Shown here in pieces: positions 11,644 through 23,765 of a stretch of DNA of 64,000 nucleotides; the first letter of the stretch is position 1, and each line of letters opens with the position of its first letter. A model generated the notes under the pieces. That model ran no database searches and was not told where the DNA came from. It saw nothing but the letters and a program-made list of their open reading frames with translations. The DNA comes from Balaenoptera acutorostrata (Eukaryota; Chordata; Mammalia; Artiodactyla; Balaenopteridae), in assembly GCF_949987535.1 (NCBI RefSeq), contig NC_080080.1, forward strand, positions 59,184,668-59,248,667. The letters run 5' to 3'. The position numbers were made by a program, and so were the translations under genes.

Positions 11644-14600
11644 GCCCATATTCTTTCCTCTGTTCTACACTGACAAAACTTATCTCTGGCAATAAATGTG
11701 TATATTTTCTTTTCTCATAAAACAAAACTTGTATACCACAAAATGTATCCTTTGCTTAGATGCTGTAATTCTGGCTCCAACTTTGATCTAATGTTAGTCA
11801 TCAGCGTATCTCAGGTGCCTGAAAGCATTTATTCCTTATGTTTTCTTTGGAGTTTTTGGCCCCTCTAAATATAAGTATGTGTATATTCTTTTTTATGATA
11901 TATGTATATTCTGACCAGCAACAAACATTTTGGTTTTTTAAAAAATAAATATAGACTTGATATAGTTATTAGGTTATAGGGTTTTCCTTTCCCTAATTTC
12001 TTGACACATCTTATTTTGTTAACTCTAAGAAAAAGTTATGACTATCATTATTGATGCTATATGTAATATATTACATTATATACATATTCCACATTATTAA
12101 AAAGTGAAATTATTTATTGGACATTTAAAAATGTTCCATTTTCACATTTCATAAAACAAATCAATGTTTGAACAAGAGACAAAACTTCCGTTTGTGGCAC
12201 AAAATACTTAACTGGCAGGGCAAGTTTAAAAAGAATTTGGTTTAAGGGAAAAACAAAATCATACGTTTATAGTAGAGTTGCAGAACAAGATTAAAAGTCT
12301 TATCCATGATGATAGCAATTTGAGGAAATGCATTTTAGTATTATGAACATTTTAAATTTTAATGAGTTGAATTATTGGAGAGCTACAGAACTTTATGAGC
12401 ACTCTCTACCTTTATGTTGTTAACCATGGCTGCTGTGCTTGATAAGACAGTATAGATAGTATGTGGTGAGTCAGTCTTGACAGGCATCTTACAGATTGAA
12501 CAGAAAGAAGCAATAGACTAGAAACACTGTCAAGGAAACACAGTGATGGTACTTTGAAAAAGGGAGACAAATCTGAAATACACCACAGAGTCTGCATATA
12601 AAAGTTCATTTGTTAATTGAATATTTAAGACTATAATAATATTTTATGTATCTAATAAAAAGTCTTAAAATTTTGCATTTTATATGTATATTTAATCAAT
12701 TTTGCACTTAATAGCTCTCTATACTATATCTGTTTTCAAACACTTAAAATTGTATAAAAGTAGAATAAAATCACAGAACTGCAAAAGACCTTAGGTCTCT
12801 TCTAACGTTGTGCTTTTCAGAGATGAGGAAATTGATGCCCAGACAGTTCATTTAAAGAAGAACAAAGTACATATATTCCCTCATGCTCACATGCAAATGC
12901 TCTCCCTCACACACACACGCACACACACACGGACAAAGTATGGGCTTCACATAGAGATCAGCATTACTGTGAACATTTGTATGAATTAGAAAAGACAAAT
13001 AGGTGGTAATTGAACCATTAGAAACATTTTAGCTTTCTCTCTTCAGAAAACAAAATTTTACTTCTAAAGTCTTAAAACTTTAACGAATTGTAAGAAAATC
13101 AGAAAAAGTTCTAAACTATTTTAACTTACTGGGATGAAAACATAGATGGTTAATGATTTCAAGAGAACTATTTTTAAAACCTCTGAGAACTATGATTACA
13201 GCAAGACAGCTAAATTGACTAGCAAAGTCAGAATTCCTTACAAGATTCTCTTTGGATACTGAGGTTCAATCCAAGCCTTGTATTTGTCGGCTTTGTATTA
13301 TTTAATATACGTATATCAAAGAACTAGTCAGAGACTGTCTCTATTTTAAGTCTACGAGAACCGTCACCAGCATGCACTGACAGATGTTAAAGAATGTCTG
13401 TGGAAAGAATGTCAAAAACCTCTCCAAAGGAAAGTCTTTAAACCATGTCCTTAATACAGAAATGCAAAACCAGATTTAATTGCCCTTTTCCTAAACAGCT
13501 CAGACATGCAGGCTCATTTACTGCAGCATATGGTCTGCGAAAATGCACAGTGGAAGAGAGCAGTGATGGTGAAGGCTGGCATTGAATCCATTTAGGCTGG
13601 AGTTCACAAAGATCAGTCGGAGGCAAGCACTTGAAGTTAAAGAAACACACCAAGCAGTGAAAACACAGGCTATTTTCATTTTGAACATGCTCACTGGAGA
13701 CATCCTATTTGCTTTCAAGACAGCAGTATTCAATGTTTTATAATATGAAATACAGCATTTCTGAAAAACTAATATCCAAAGTTTTTTTTTCTAATTAAAA
13801 AAGGTATGAAAAATAGACAACCTTGCATTAAGCCATGGAGACTTTTTTCTGATAATTTATTATCTGTTACCACTGAAAGTAACCATATTTCTAGTGGGAA
13901 ACAGTTAAAACAATGAGTTAGGCGGCAGCAACATGGTTTACATTTTATTTCAAAGGGAAGACATTATGAGACCATATGAAGTGGTAACTTCTTATCACTC
14001 CTAAAGCGATTAAGCTTACAGTTCTTGCAAGAAGTCAGAGGTAACTGAGAACTTAAGAAAAGGAAGAGGAGAAAAAAAATCTGTGAATCCTCTTATACAG
14101 CTTTGTGGTGTTGGCAAGTGACTTCCATGTATCTTAATTTTCTATCTGTAACGTGGAAGAAGCTATCTTTACAGAGAATTTTGTTTTAACCTCTAAATAT
14201 CTAAAAGACAGTTCAGTTGCTGTGTGTCTAGTACAGTGTCACACAGATTTGAGGAAAAATACAAAAAATAACAGAAAGGAAAGAAACATTTGAGGACTTA
14301 GGAATGGCAAACATGGATCTGATCGTTTATTATTGCTGTAATCTAATTAGTAATAGCTATTTATTATAACAAATTTCAGAGTTCTATTTTTCCTGTAAAA
14401 CTAGCCTTTCTTCCAGTGTTATATATTGTAGGACAAGTATGCTTACTATTTTTATTGTCAATTTGAAATTGTCTATAACTGCACTAAATGGCTATTTAAA
14501 TTTAATTCAAATTAAATAAAATTTGAAAATTTGGTTCCTCACTCACATTAGTCATATTTCAAGTGCTCAATGACCACCTTATATGGAATGTTTCTGTCAT

Positions 14601-14690
14601 TACAGAAAGTTATGTTGGGCAACGGTGTTTTGGTATTATTGGTATTTTAGTTAAGTTTTTATCAATGCATTTCATTGAAAGGTGAGAAGA
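11644..14690. other. unique AT-rich non-coding sequence
   Basis: No gene or recognisable transposon. Contents: a (CA)n run at 12,908-12,930, and a less AT-rich block at 13,438-13,740 with two overlapping 71-codon minus-strand frames in different phases. I do not recognise either product. The block could be a conserved non-coding element or an exon fragment, but nothing in the sequence decides this. Confidence 0.4.
12908..12930. repeat. short (CA)n microsatellite
   Basis: About eleven CA units with one 'gc' interruption. Confidence 0.9.
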
Positions 14691-14750
14691 TAAATCATAT
14701 ATTTTTATTTTTTTATTTTTTTTTTTATTTTTTTAAATCATATATTTTTA
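14691..14750 (-). mobile_element. tail-only retrotransposition insert with target site duplication
   Basis: The 17-bp direct repeat taaatcatatattttta occurs perfectly at 14,691-14,707 and 14,734-14,750. Between them lie only 26 bases of the form T7 A T11 A T6. This is what remains if L1 machinery copied just a poly(A) tail (minus orientation), or if a longer insert shrank to its tail. The sequence after the second repeat (TTTTT/AG) resembles an L1 endonuclease nick site. Confidence 0.75.
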
Positions 14751-15354
14751 GATAGCAGGTGTAGAGGAGATGGATCTCCTCCCAATGCAAACAATAAGCC
14801 AAAGTTTAAGCTGTAAAGAAGATACATTTAACCCATGTAGCAAGACACAAAAATGAAATGGTGGTATTGTTATGGCAGTGTGATTTTCTGAAATAGTGAG
14901 CAACTCTTGCTAACACTGTCGACAAAGTCAGTCTTCCATTAGTTTACACAGTAATCACATTCTTGGAAATTTAGTGTATACTTAAACTCTTATTTTTAAA
15001 AAACCAACTCTTTGTATTTAGCAGACAGAGTTTTAGGCTTAGATAATTATAAGCAGGTTTTTCACCCACATCACTGTCTAGCACAGATCCAGGACAACTC
15101 TGTTGTATGGAAGAGTTCTGTGCATTACAGAATGTCTCCATCCCATCCACCCCTACTAAATGTCAACCTCATCATTGTGACAACCATACAGTACTTCTGA
15201 ACATTTCCAACACGTTTTGGTATAATTATTTGCTATAAACAAACATTTATAGTATAAATATTCAAGATGGTGGGACCCATTTAGCTTCTTAAGAGTCATC
15301 TCAAGCCTGTTCCTTTGTTGGATACATTTTATTGATTTATCTTTTTATTCCATG

Positions 15355-15625
15355 GTTATATTATTTATTTTTTAATTGAAGTATAGTTAATTTACAGTGT
15401 TGTATTAGTTTCTGGTATACAGCAAAGTGATCCAGTTATACATGTATATATATTCTTTTTCATATTCTTTTCCATTATAGTTTATTACAAGGCATTGAAT
15501 ATAGTTCCCTGTGCTATACAGCAGGACCTTGTTTATTTATTTTACATACCGTAGTTTACATCTGCTAATCCCAAATTCCTAATTTATCCCTCCCCCCTTA
15601 CCCCCCTTTTCCATATTTTTTAAAG
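15355..15625 (-). mobile_element. L1 3'-end fragment
   Basis: 'attgaagtatagttaattta' through 'ttccctgtgctatacagcag' to a 'tttatccctccccc' block is the reverse of the L1 3'UTR seen in several other copies here (52,295 and 49,400 in the other orientation). It is diverged and lacks coding sequence. Confidence 0.85.
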
Positions 15626-16166
15626 TCAAAATATTATGCTTCTCTGGACCTAATTCTCTTTTTAACACCTGTCCTTATTCATTCCTAATAGTTTTAAACT
15701 TAAGGAAGTGACCAGGGTAATTATGAAAGAAAAATTCCTTCTTTACATATGCCATGGACTTTTGTCTTATATCCATTAGAAAAGGAGGCCGTGGTAGAGG
15801 TTGGGTCTACCGCTTACCAACTGTGTGGCTGTGAGCAGTGGCCCAGTGAGCTTGTTCATTGAAGTCCTAGGTTTCATTAAGAAACACATTGGGAATTTAA
15901 CAACAGACATAATTATCACAAGGCCATGTTGTTGTGTAGATGGAATGAGAACCCATTTCTTTTACCTCAAGAAATATAAACAGACTTAAAATCTAGCACA
16001 AAACTTTTTAATCTTATAGGTCTGTAGATGACCTTCAGGTAATCTGTGAACTTCTTAAAATTGTAGCAAAATTATGGGTATTTGTGCACTTTTAGAAGGA
16101 AAAGTCCACTGATGTAATCAAAGGAATGAGGAAAAACTAATTAAAATTTAAAAATAATAAAACCTC

Positions 16167-16473
16167 GGGCTTCCCTGGTGGCGCAGTGGTTGAGAGTCTG
16201 CCTGCCAATGGAGGGGACACGGGTTCGAGCCCTGGTCTGGGAGGATCCCACATGCCGCGGAGCAACTAAGCCCGTGTGCCACAACTACTGAGCCTGCGCG
16301 TCTGGAGCCTGTGCTCCGCAACAAGAGAGGCCGCGATAATAAGAGGCCCGCGCACCGCGATGAAGAGTGGCCCCCACTTGCCACAACTAGAGAAAGCCCT
16401 CGCACAGAAACGAAGACCCAACACAGCCATAAATAAATAAAAATAAATAAATAATTAATTTAAAAATAATAAT
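16167..16473 (+). mobile_element. CHR-type tRNA-derived SINE
   Basis: Full-length forward copy with head at 16,167, box B 'gggttcgagc' near 16,220 and a long aaataaata/aataat tail. The target site duplication aataataaaacctc is perfect at 16,153-16,166 and 16,474-16,487. The minus frame at 16,148-16,405 is read-through. Confidence 0.95.
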
Positions 16474-16583
16474 AATAATAAAACCTCATTATAGGAAGAA
16501 GACATAGAGGAGATAGTGTCTGGTATATAAAGAAGGGGGATGGTTGATTAGGTTAGAAGTTAAGTCTACTATTGAAATGGTAA

Positions 16584-17245
16584 TTTTTTTTAATTTTTGA
16601 ATTTTATTTATTTTTTTTATACAGCAGGTTCTTATTAGTCATCAGTTTTATACACATCAGTGTATACATGTCAATCCCAATCTCCCAGTTCATCACACCA
16701 CCACCATCCCCACCCCCCCGACGGCTTTCCCCACTTGGTGTCCATACGTTTGTTCTCTACATCTGTGTCTCAACTTCTGCCCTGTAAACCGGTTCATCTG
16801 TACCCTTTTTCTAGGTTCCACATACATGCGTTAATATACGATATTTGTTTTTCTCTTTCTGACTTACTTCACTCTGTATGACAGTCTCTAGGTCCATCCA
16901 TGTCTCTACAAATGACCCAATTTCATTCCTTTTTATGGCTGAGTAATATTCCATTGTATATATGTACCACATCTTCTTTATCCATTCATCTGTTGATGGG
17001 CATTTAGGTTGCTTCCATGACCTGGCTATTGTAAATAGTGCTGCAGTGAACATTGGGGTGCATGTGTCTTTTTGAATTATGGTTTTCTCTGGGTATATGC
17101 CCAGTAGTGGGATTGCTGCATCATATGGTAATTCTATTTTTAGTTTTTTAAGGAACCTCCATACTGTTCTCCACAGTGGCTGTATCAATTTACATTCCCA
17201 CCAACAGTGCAAGAGGGTTCCCTTTTCTCCACACCCTCTCCAGCA
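16584..17245 (-). mobile_element. 5'-truncated L1 fragment
   Basis: This minus-strand copy holds the L1 3'UTR (16,584-16,810) and the C-terminal end of ORF2 (16,811-17,245). The ORF2 end is open for 133 codons, including [18 protein letters not shown] and YYSAIKRNEIGSF. The 11-bp direct repeat tgaaatggtaa at 16,573-16,583 and 17,246-17,256 marks a single insertion event. The open frame shows that it is fairly young. Confidence 0.92.
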
Positions 17246-17395
17246 TGAAATGGTAAATTTTAAAGGAAGCTAAAAAATGCTTCTTGGAAGAAAAAACAAT
17301 GAACCTATTGAAATGATCATCTTCCCCTTCCAAGAAATAGTATGTGCTAAAAATAGATTCATTGACGGCTTAACTCCATCAAGAATTAAAGAAGA

Positions 17396-17708
17396 GGGGC
17401 TTCCCTGGTGGCGCAGTGGTTGAGAGTCTGCCTGCCAATGCAGGGGACACGGGTTCGAGCCCTGGTCTGGGAGGATCCCACATGCCATGGAGCGACTGGG
17501 CCCGTGAGCCACAATTACTGAGCCTGCGCGTCTGGAGCCTGTGCTCCGCAACAAGAGAGGCCGCGATAATGAGAGGCCTGCGCACCGCGATGAAGAGTGG
17601 CCCCCACTTGCCACAACCAGAGAAAGCCCTCACACAGAAACGAAGACCCAACACAGCCATAAATAAATAAATAAATAAAAATTAAAAAACTTAAAAAAAA
17701 AAAAAAAG
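17396..17708 (+). mobile_element. CHR-type tRNA-derived SINE
   Basis: Full-length copy, closely similar to the one at 16,167, with an aaataaataaa tail and an A-run to about 17,708. The flanks share only 'agaag'-like bases, so the target site duplication is not clear. Confidence 0.93.
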
Positions 17709-18250
17709 AAGGAAGAGTGATAGGAGATAGGTAAAATTAGACAGCTCTACCTGCCCCTCAATCCTCAGTGTTCCTTGAACCACTGTCAAAAAGAATACTA
17801 GAATAGATAAGTCACTATGACTGACAATATATTCTACTTGTTTTCATTTATATTGTGGTTAATGCTGGGAAGTGTGGACTGTTAAATGTGTAGTTCTCTG
17901 AATTTTACTTGCTTTTGTTCAGTGCTATTTTGCCTCACATCTTCAAAGGAAATTCAGCATTCATTTCAAAAGAAATTGTTTTCTTTTTTGTAGGACATTT
18001 ATCATGTATTTATATATATTGCATGTTATATATATTATATAATACATTTTAAGAGAGGAATGCTTATACCATTAAAATAAGTAAGATTTGAATCAAAGCA
18101 AATTATTGAAAGAAAACTCACCCCCAAAACATACCTTCTACAGAAATCCTTCATTGGTTTAATTATTACTTGGAATTATATCTGGGACTGCTCTTGTACT
18201 CCCCATCACGCCAAGGCTGGAGCATCAGGTGTCACCGGGTTTGTTTTGAT
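17709..18250. other. unassigned AT-rich sequence
   Basis: Nothing recognisable apart from a TA-rich tract at about 18,010-18,045. Confidence 0.5.
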
Positions 18251-18284
18251 GGTGATGGTGGTGGTGGTGGTGGTGGTGGTGGTG
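18251..18284. repeat. (TGG)n microsatellite
   Basis: About ten uninterrupted ggt/tgg units beside a 'gatgatgg' motif; likely polymorphic in length. Confidence 0.92.
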
Positions 18285-18291
18285 ATTGATG

Positions 18292-18515
18292 ATGGTAGCT
18301 AACATTTATTGAGCATTTATAAGGGTTTGGCAGGTGTTAACTCATTTCATGCTCATAGGAACCTAGAAGGCATAATTATTCCCATTTTACAAATGAGGAA
18401 ACTGAAACAGAGAGATGAAGTAACTGGCTCAGAGTTGCATATTTATGGATAGAGCTGGGCACACATCTGGCCATCTGGCTCCAGAGTCTAGAGTCTTGAC
18501 CACCACATTGCCTCT
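18292..18515 (-). repeat. MIR SINE
   Basis: A good reverse MIR: 'tagctaacatttattgagca', then 'cattttacaaatgaggaaac', then 'ccagagtctagagtcttgac' at the former 5' end. One of the clearest MIR copies in the window. The 85-codon minus frame across it is chance. Confidence 0.82.
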
Positions 18516-19204
18516 TCTGGATATTTATACTTAGGCCCAAATCTTTGAATAAATAGACCATTAATAACTGCATGAACAAGCTGGGGAAAGAGTTTACTGG
18601 CATTTTCATTTTAAATCTTGTTATGTGGAACAATGGAAACCCACATGGGAAGACTAAGTGGTATTAAGTGATTGTCAAAGACTGCAGTACTGAAGGTTCA
18701 CCTCAAATTTCATTGGCAGAAATGGAGTTCTCAGAAATACATTAGTTATTTCTTTACTTTTCCCTTTAATAAAGTGTTTCCAAGTTAAAGCGCGCATAAA
18801 CTCCACATTAATTGTATGGCTGCTATTCCTGTTGAGTGAGGACTTTGCTAACCTTTCCATGTCCCGGGTCTCCCAGAAAGGACAGTCTGTGTCTGGGAGA
18901 GACAGCCCCACCCCACCCCAGCTGTCAGTAGGCTTTGTTCAAGGGACTGTTGTTAGGTGCCTTTCTCCATTATATATTGTCATTGCCTGACCTTTTTTTT
19001 TTTTTTTTTTTTTTTGATCTGTTTAAATTACTCACCCTAAAGTCTGTTGGCTTTCTCATCACTTATAGAAAACATCTGTTACCCTCAAAGGCTGTTAATG
19101 GTGGCCACAAAGTCCTGTCAGAGGTCCTCATTTTACTGGCCCTTTGTATGTGTGTAGGATGCTGTGTCTTGTACACAATAAAGGTAATTCTAGGCCAGAT
19201 TTTT
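18516..19204. other. unassigned sequence with a T-run
   Basis: No gene seen. A run of 23 T lies at 18,993-19,015, possibly a retroelement tail, but no element body is recognisable beside it. Confidence 0.45.
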
Positions 19205-19385
19205 CTCAAATGCTGATCAGAGAAGACTGCATCCAAATCACCTGGGGAGCTTGTTAAAAAGGGAAATTCCCAAGTCCCACCCTACATTTGCCAGCTCACT
19301 CTCTGGGGTTGCTTCCCTCATTTGCATTTTTAATAAGCACCCCAGGTGCTTCTGATGTACTGGAAAGTGAAAAACCACTGTTCAA
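19205..19385 (+). mobile_element. MER5A-like hAT DNA transposon remnant
   Basis: 'caaatcacctggggagcttg' followed by 'ttaaaaagggaaattcccaa' and later 'caggtgcttctgatgtactg' matches the order of the short non-autonomous MER5A element, ending in 'gaaaaccactg'-like bases. Diverged. Confidence 0.7.
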
Positions 19386-20309
19386 AAGGCTACGTTAAAT
19401 GAAATGTATACATCTCAGTACTGTAAGAGAGGCAGATGTGATTAAAGCCCTGCCCATAACGAGCCTGTAGTCTACTAGGGAAGATAACACATAGAAATAA
19501 TGCACAGTGAAAATTAAGTACCATAAAAGTAGAAACAGCTACTTCCAGGTAGCAGAAGTCAGAGAATCTTCTAGAGGTTTTTTTGTTTAGTGCAAGGTAT
19601 GTACATGTGGGTGATTCTTCATTCATTTAGCACATGTAAAGTCCTGCAGTTCATTTTTCATCTCCTTTACCAACTCACTGGATAACTTCTAGAATTTGCA
19701 TAATTTTTAGAGATGAAGACAAAACTTTCATATTATTAAAGGCTACTACACCTAAAAAAAGTTTTCCTTTCCGTAAACTACCAAGCATACTGTGCACTCA
19801 TGGTATTTCTGATTTTATTTTTTAACAGGAGATTGCTAGCATTTTATGACACAGAACCATCTACACTGAGAGCTTCCCCTTCAGTGAGACTATGCCCAGA
19901 AATTGTGTCCCAAGTGTTTGTGAATGTTCATCCCTTTTCATAAAAAGTCACTGTTCCCTTTCATCATGGTTGTTTATAGGCCAGATATGAATAATGGAAG
20001 GAGAAGAGAACTAACTTAACTACTGTGCACCAGGCACTGTGCCAGGCAAACTTCAGAGAGGTTAAGTAAATGAGCCAGGCCACACAGCTGCTAAAGCCAA
20101 GAGAATGGAAAGCCTAGGTAGTCGGTGAGGTGGTGGCTTTTGCCAGCAAGCGTCTTGTTAACTTATTGACGAACATTTGAGTACCTGCTGCACTGGCGCT
20201 GGAAGGATACAGAGAGAAATACAGTGCCAGATCTTGGGGAGTATTCGATCTAATGAGAAATCAGAGATTTACACAGTTAACCAATACAGGTGAGTGAAGG
20301 GCACTGACA
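19386..20309. other. unassigned sequence with ancient-repeat look
   Basis: No gene seen. 'caccaggcactgtgccaggc' near 20,030 suggests a MIR-like piece, and 'gaacatttgagtacctgctg' near 20,170 suggests an old mammalian repeat of the 'aaatatttattgagcacct' type. Neither can be bounded. Confidence 0.35.
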
Positions 20310-20525
20310 TTTGCACTTACTGGGCTATGCGTTTTCAATATATAATATTATCCCATTTAACCATCCCAGCAAACCTGCCAAGTGGTCGAAGTCTGTTATA
20401 TAGATGAGGGAATTGTGGTTCAGAGAAAGCAAGTTACCCAAGGTTACCCAACTCGTAAGTAGCAGGGCTCAGATTTGCATCCAAGTCTGTGACTGCAAAA
20501 CCTCTGTCTTCCTTGGGCATTCCAG
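20310..20525 (-). repeat. MIR SINE
   Basis: 'tatcccatttaaccatccca', then 'gatgagggaattgtggttca', then 'gcagggctcagatttgcatc' is the standard MIR order in reverse. Its ends are approximate. Confidence 0.68.
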
Positions 20526-22174
20526 TGACAGAATCTGCATTCTGATAAGGGGAATGTGGAGGCTCTCAGGAGCTGCCTTTGATGCATTCTACCTGGATAC
20601 TTAGGAATCAATAGGATTTATTTAGAAGGAAAGTCCAAGCAGTGCTACAACAGAAGCAAAGGTGCAGAGGAGTAGAAGTGTGTGGGAATGGACGTTAGGC
20701 CATTTCCCCGTAAGCAGAGCAGATATGGAACCATCGTGAGAGGCGGACTAGGAAGGTGGGCTCCGGGAAGACCAGGTCCTACCTCAAGCTTTAGCTAAGG
20801 ATGATGAGACCTGAAGGGCTAAGCTCAAGAAATATCTGTTAAAAAATGAACAAAACTTGATAACTAATTGGATGTTGCAGGGTGGGGTGCAGGGAAGGGG
20901 GTCAACGTGAATCAAAGCTGATTAAATGAATCACTGGAGTAGAGTTGTAAGGACAAATGAAAGAATCCATTAGAACATAGGTTACAGCTCCAAGTAATGC
21001 AGAAAATAGGGTTCAGCTTTACCTTGTCTGTGAACGTAGCTTGTTTTCCCAGTGGTTAATTCATACGGAGTGTGTTCTATAATTGCTGTTTTCTAAGAAT
21101 ATAAAGCTATGCCTTAATATTCTAGGATATCTCTTTAATTTTTTTAAACAAAGACAGAAAGTAAGGTCTATGCCGTCAGATACACACACCCATGTACATA
21201 TATGTAAACATACATATAAAAGGACTAGGAAATGTGACTGACATCATGATTTTACAAATTTTACAAAAGGACATTTCCTTCTGTAACCAGAAAGAAAAAT
21301 AACTTTAAAAAAAAAAAGCCAGATAGCCTAAATGTTTACTTGATGGACCACTTATAAATTCCTCCAGAATACCTAATCAAACATTGTTCATTATATGGTC
21401 TACTAAAATCATTTTCCAGTGACTTTTTTGGAGAACTCTGTTTCTTCATTTTCTGTTTATATAAAATTGTTTTAATTTTAATTTTAAGACTAACTTAGAG
21501 TACTCGAGGTATATATTTTTAGATTTTTAAAGATTTGTGGTTTTCATTCAGTAGCCATATTTTCACTCTCCCGTACCTTTTCATAATGTTGATGTTAAAC
21601 TCTTAAAATAATTGATCAAGGAAGAAAGACAGATGAGTATCAGTTTTCATTTGGTATTGTGAAATACTTGAATAATTTTTTTGACCAAATTGAGCCATCA
21701 TGCATGTTATGGCCAGCATTATACTTTAGTTACAGTTCAGTCAATCCCCAGTACTAAGTACTTTGCACTTAGACTGTTTTCCATTTTGTTTTTGTAAAAT
21801 TTCTTTTACTTTAAAAGAAGATTTTAATTTTAGAAGACAAAATGTTTCTGAAAACATTTTTTCCCCTTGATACTTTTTGACTTTAAAAATAACTGACATT
21901 AAAATAAATGTCAGTTTCAAGAACCAACTTGTTTGAATTTCAGTTTGGAATACGTTTTTATTTAGGTTATAAAATCTTTAAAGGCAGCTTTAAGATGAAA
22001 ATTCTGATACAACTAAATTACTTTTCTGTCAAAAACAACTATTTCTCATATACTAGTGTTAATTTTATTATCTTGAGCCAACACAAATTAAAATTAGAAT
22101 TTGGGTTTTACTTTAAAGTAGTTATTCATTTAGTGATATTCAGAATTAATGGAATTTTTTTTCTTACTGTTTAG
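20526..22174. other. unassigned sequence, probable intron upstream of the 22.2-kb exon
   Basis: AT-rich, with no coding signal or recognisable transposon. If the exon at 22,175 is real, this is the 3' part of its upstream intron. The last 30 bases (T-rich, 'ttttttttcttactgtttag') make a good acceptor tract. Confidence 0.45.
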
Positions 22175-22343
22175 GAAATACCAGAAAGGAACCAGAGTCC
22201 GGCTGCGGCTGTTAGATCTTGAACTTACATCTAGGTTCTTGGGAGCGACAACAGATACAACTATCCTAGAGGCTGACGCAATTCTGTTAGGAATCCAGGA
22301 GAGTAAAGACTCAAAATCAAAAGAAGAACGTCGTGAAAAATAA
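22175..22343 (+). CDS. candidate terminal coding exon of an unidentified gene
   Basis: A splice acceptor (T-rich tract ending in tttag at 22,174) is followed by 169 bases open in one frame to a TAA at 22,341-22,343. The exon starts in phase 1 and reads [20 protein letters not shown], then [20 protein letters not shown], then a charged tail ending KEERREK. Codon use and composition look like real coding sequence: more GC-rich than the flanks, with a well-formed mixed sequence of hydrophobic and polar residues. An AATAAA follows at 22,420. I do not recognise the family. The charged C-terminus after a folded-looking stretch suggests the end of a soluble or nuclear protein, but that is only a guess. 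No other exon of the gene is visible, so earlier exons would lie left of the window. Alternatives: an alternative last exon or a lineage-specific exonised sequence. There is no sign of a processed pseudogene, since the acceptor is intact and there is no A-tail or duplication. Confidence 0.6.
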
Positions 22344-22419
22344 ATGAACTTTGCTTAGTGTATTCACTCCTTTTTTGTTGAACCCAGGTATTCATCACGA
22401 ATGCCATTAGACAATTATG

Positions 22420-22425
22420 AATAAA
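22420..22425 (+). other. polyadenylation signal AATAAA
   Basis: Lies 77 bases after the stop of the candidate terminal exon, giving a short 3'UTR of about 100 bases. A second AATAAA near 22,575 lies in an ancient repeat and is less likely to be used. Confidence 0.5.
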
Positions 22426-22559
22426 TGATTGGAGAAGACATAGTAAATGCAAGCTATAATTAGAGCTCTTATTTGTCAGAATTTTCTTTAGGTGTATCTC
22501 TCCTCCCCCTGTTTTTATACCCATTCTTTCCTTTGATTGGAATAGTGTAAACTGTACTT

Positions 22560-22776
22560 AGATACTCTGTCATTCAATAAATATGTTTTGAGTGCACTCT
22601 TTGTGCGTGGCACTGTTCTAAATACTAAAGAAACAGCAGTAAACAAATTAGACAAAATTGCTTGCCTAGTAGAGCTTACCTTTGGCTGGGGGAAATTGAT
22701 AACAAATAAGTAAAATATTGATATATAGTATGTTAGACAGGGATGTGTGCTAAAGACAGAAATAGAGCAGGAAGGG
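22560..22776 (+). repeat. ancient mammalian interspersed repeat
   Basis: 'cattcaataaatatgttttg', then 'ggcactgttctaaatactaa', then 'tatatagtatgttagacagg' is a very common old mammalian repeat pattern. I cannot name the family with certainty. Weaker copies of the same pattern occur near 41,945, 56,580 and 61,100. Confidence 0.5.
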
Positions 22777-23208
22777 CAGAGGATCTAAGTAGACATTTTT
22801 CCAAAGAAGACATACAGATGGCCAAGAGGTACATGAAAAGGTGCTCAATGTCAGGGAAACGTGTCAAAACCACAAGATACCACCCCACACCTGTTGGAAT
22901 GGCTGTAATGAAAAGGCAAGAAATAGCAAGTGTTGGCGAGGATGTGGAGTTTTAAAAGGGAACCCTTGTGCACTGTTTGTAGGAATGTCAGTTGGTGCAG
23001 CCACTATGGCAAACAGTACGGGGGTTCCTCAAACAATTAGAATTAGCACATGATCCAGCAATTCCGCTTATGGGTATTTCCAAAGAAAATGAAAACATTA
23101 ACTCAAAAATATATGCACCCCCATGTTCATTGCAGCATTATTTACAATAGCCAAGGTATGGAAGCAACCTAAGTGTCCATCAATGGATTAATGGATAAGG
23201 AAACTGTG

Positions 23209-23259
<51 letters not shown>

Positions 23260-23765
23260 GGAATATTATTCAGCCATTAAAAAATAAGGACATCTTGCCA
23301 TTTTTGACAGCATGGATTGACCTTGAAGGCATTGTGCAATGTGAAATAAGTCAGAGAAAGATAAATACCGTAAGATCTCACTTATATGTGGAATCTAAGA
23401 AAAAGAGCTCATGGATTCAGGGAAGAGATTGGTAGTTCCAGGGCAGGGGTTGGTGGTGGGGAGAGGGGGCAAAATGCGTGAGAGGGGTTAAAAAGTACAA
23501 ACTTCCAGCTATAAGATAAATAAGCCATGAGGATGTAATGTACAGCATGGTGACTATAGTTAATAATACTCTATCGTATATTTGAAAGTTGCTAAGAGAG
23601 TAGATCTTAAAAGTTCTCATTACAAGGAAGAAAATTTTAAACTATGTATAGGGATGGATATTAACTAGACTTATTGTGGTGATCATTTCCCAATATACAC
23701 AAATATCAAATCATTCTGTACACCTGAAACTAATGTATTTCAATTATATCTCAATTAAAAAAAAA
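22777..23765 (+). mobile_element. old 5'-truncated L1 fragment
   Basis: Plus-strand L1 covering the ORF2 C-terminus and 3'UTR. Markers are 'acatttttccaaagaagaca', the frame reading [14 protein letters not shown] residues near 22,805, 'gcaacctaagtgtccatcaa' near 23,165, and the 3' end 'ctcaattaaaaaaaaataaa'. It is much more diverged than the L1s at 5 and 25 kb and is interrupted by a (CA)n run. Confidence 0.9.
23211..23258. repeat. (CA)n microsatellite inside an L1
   Basis: About 24 perfect CA units, expanded from a 'gtgatacacacaca' site in the L1; likely polymorphic. Confidence 0.95.

Noticed and set aside
18993..19015. Retroelement tail at a 23-T run
   Set aside because: No element body or flanking duplication could be found beside it.
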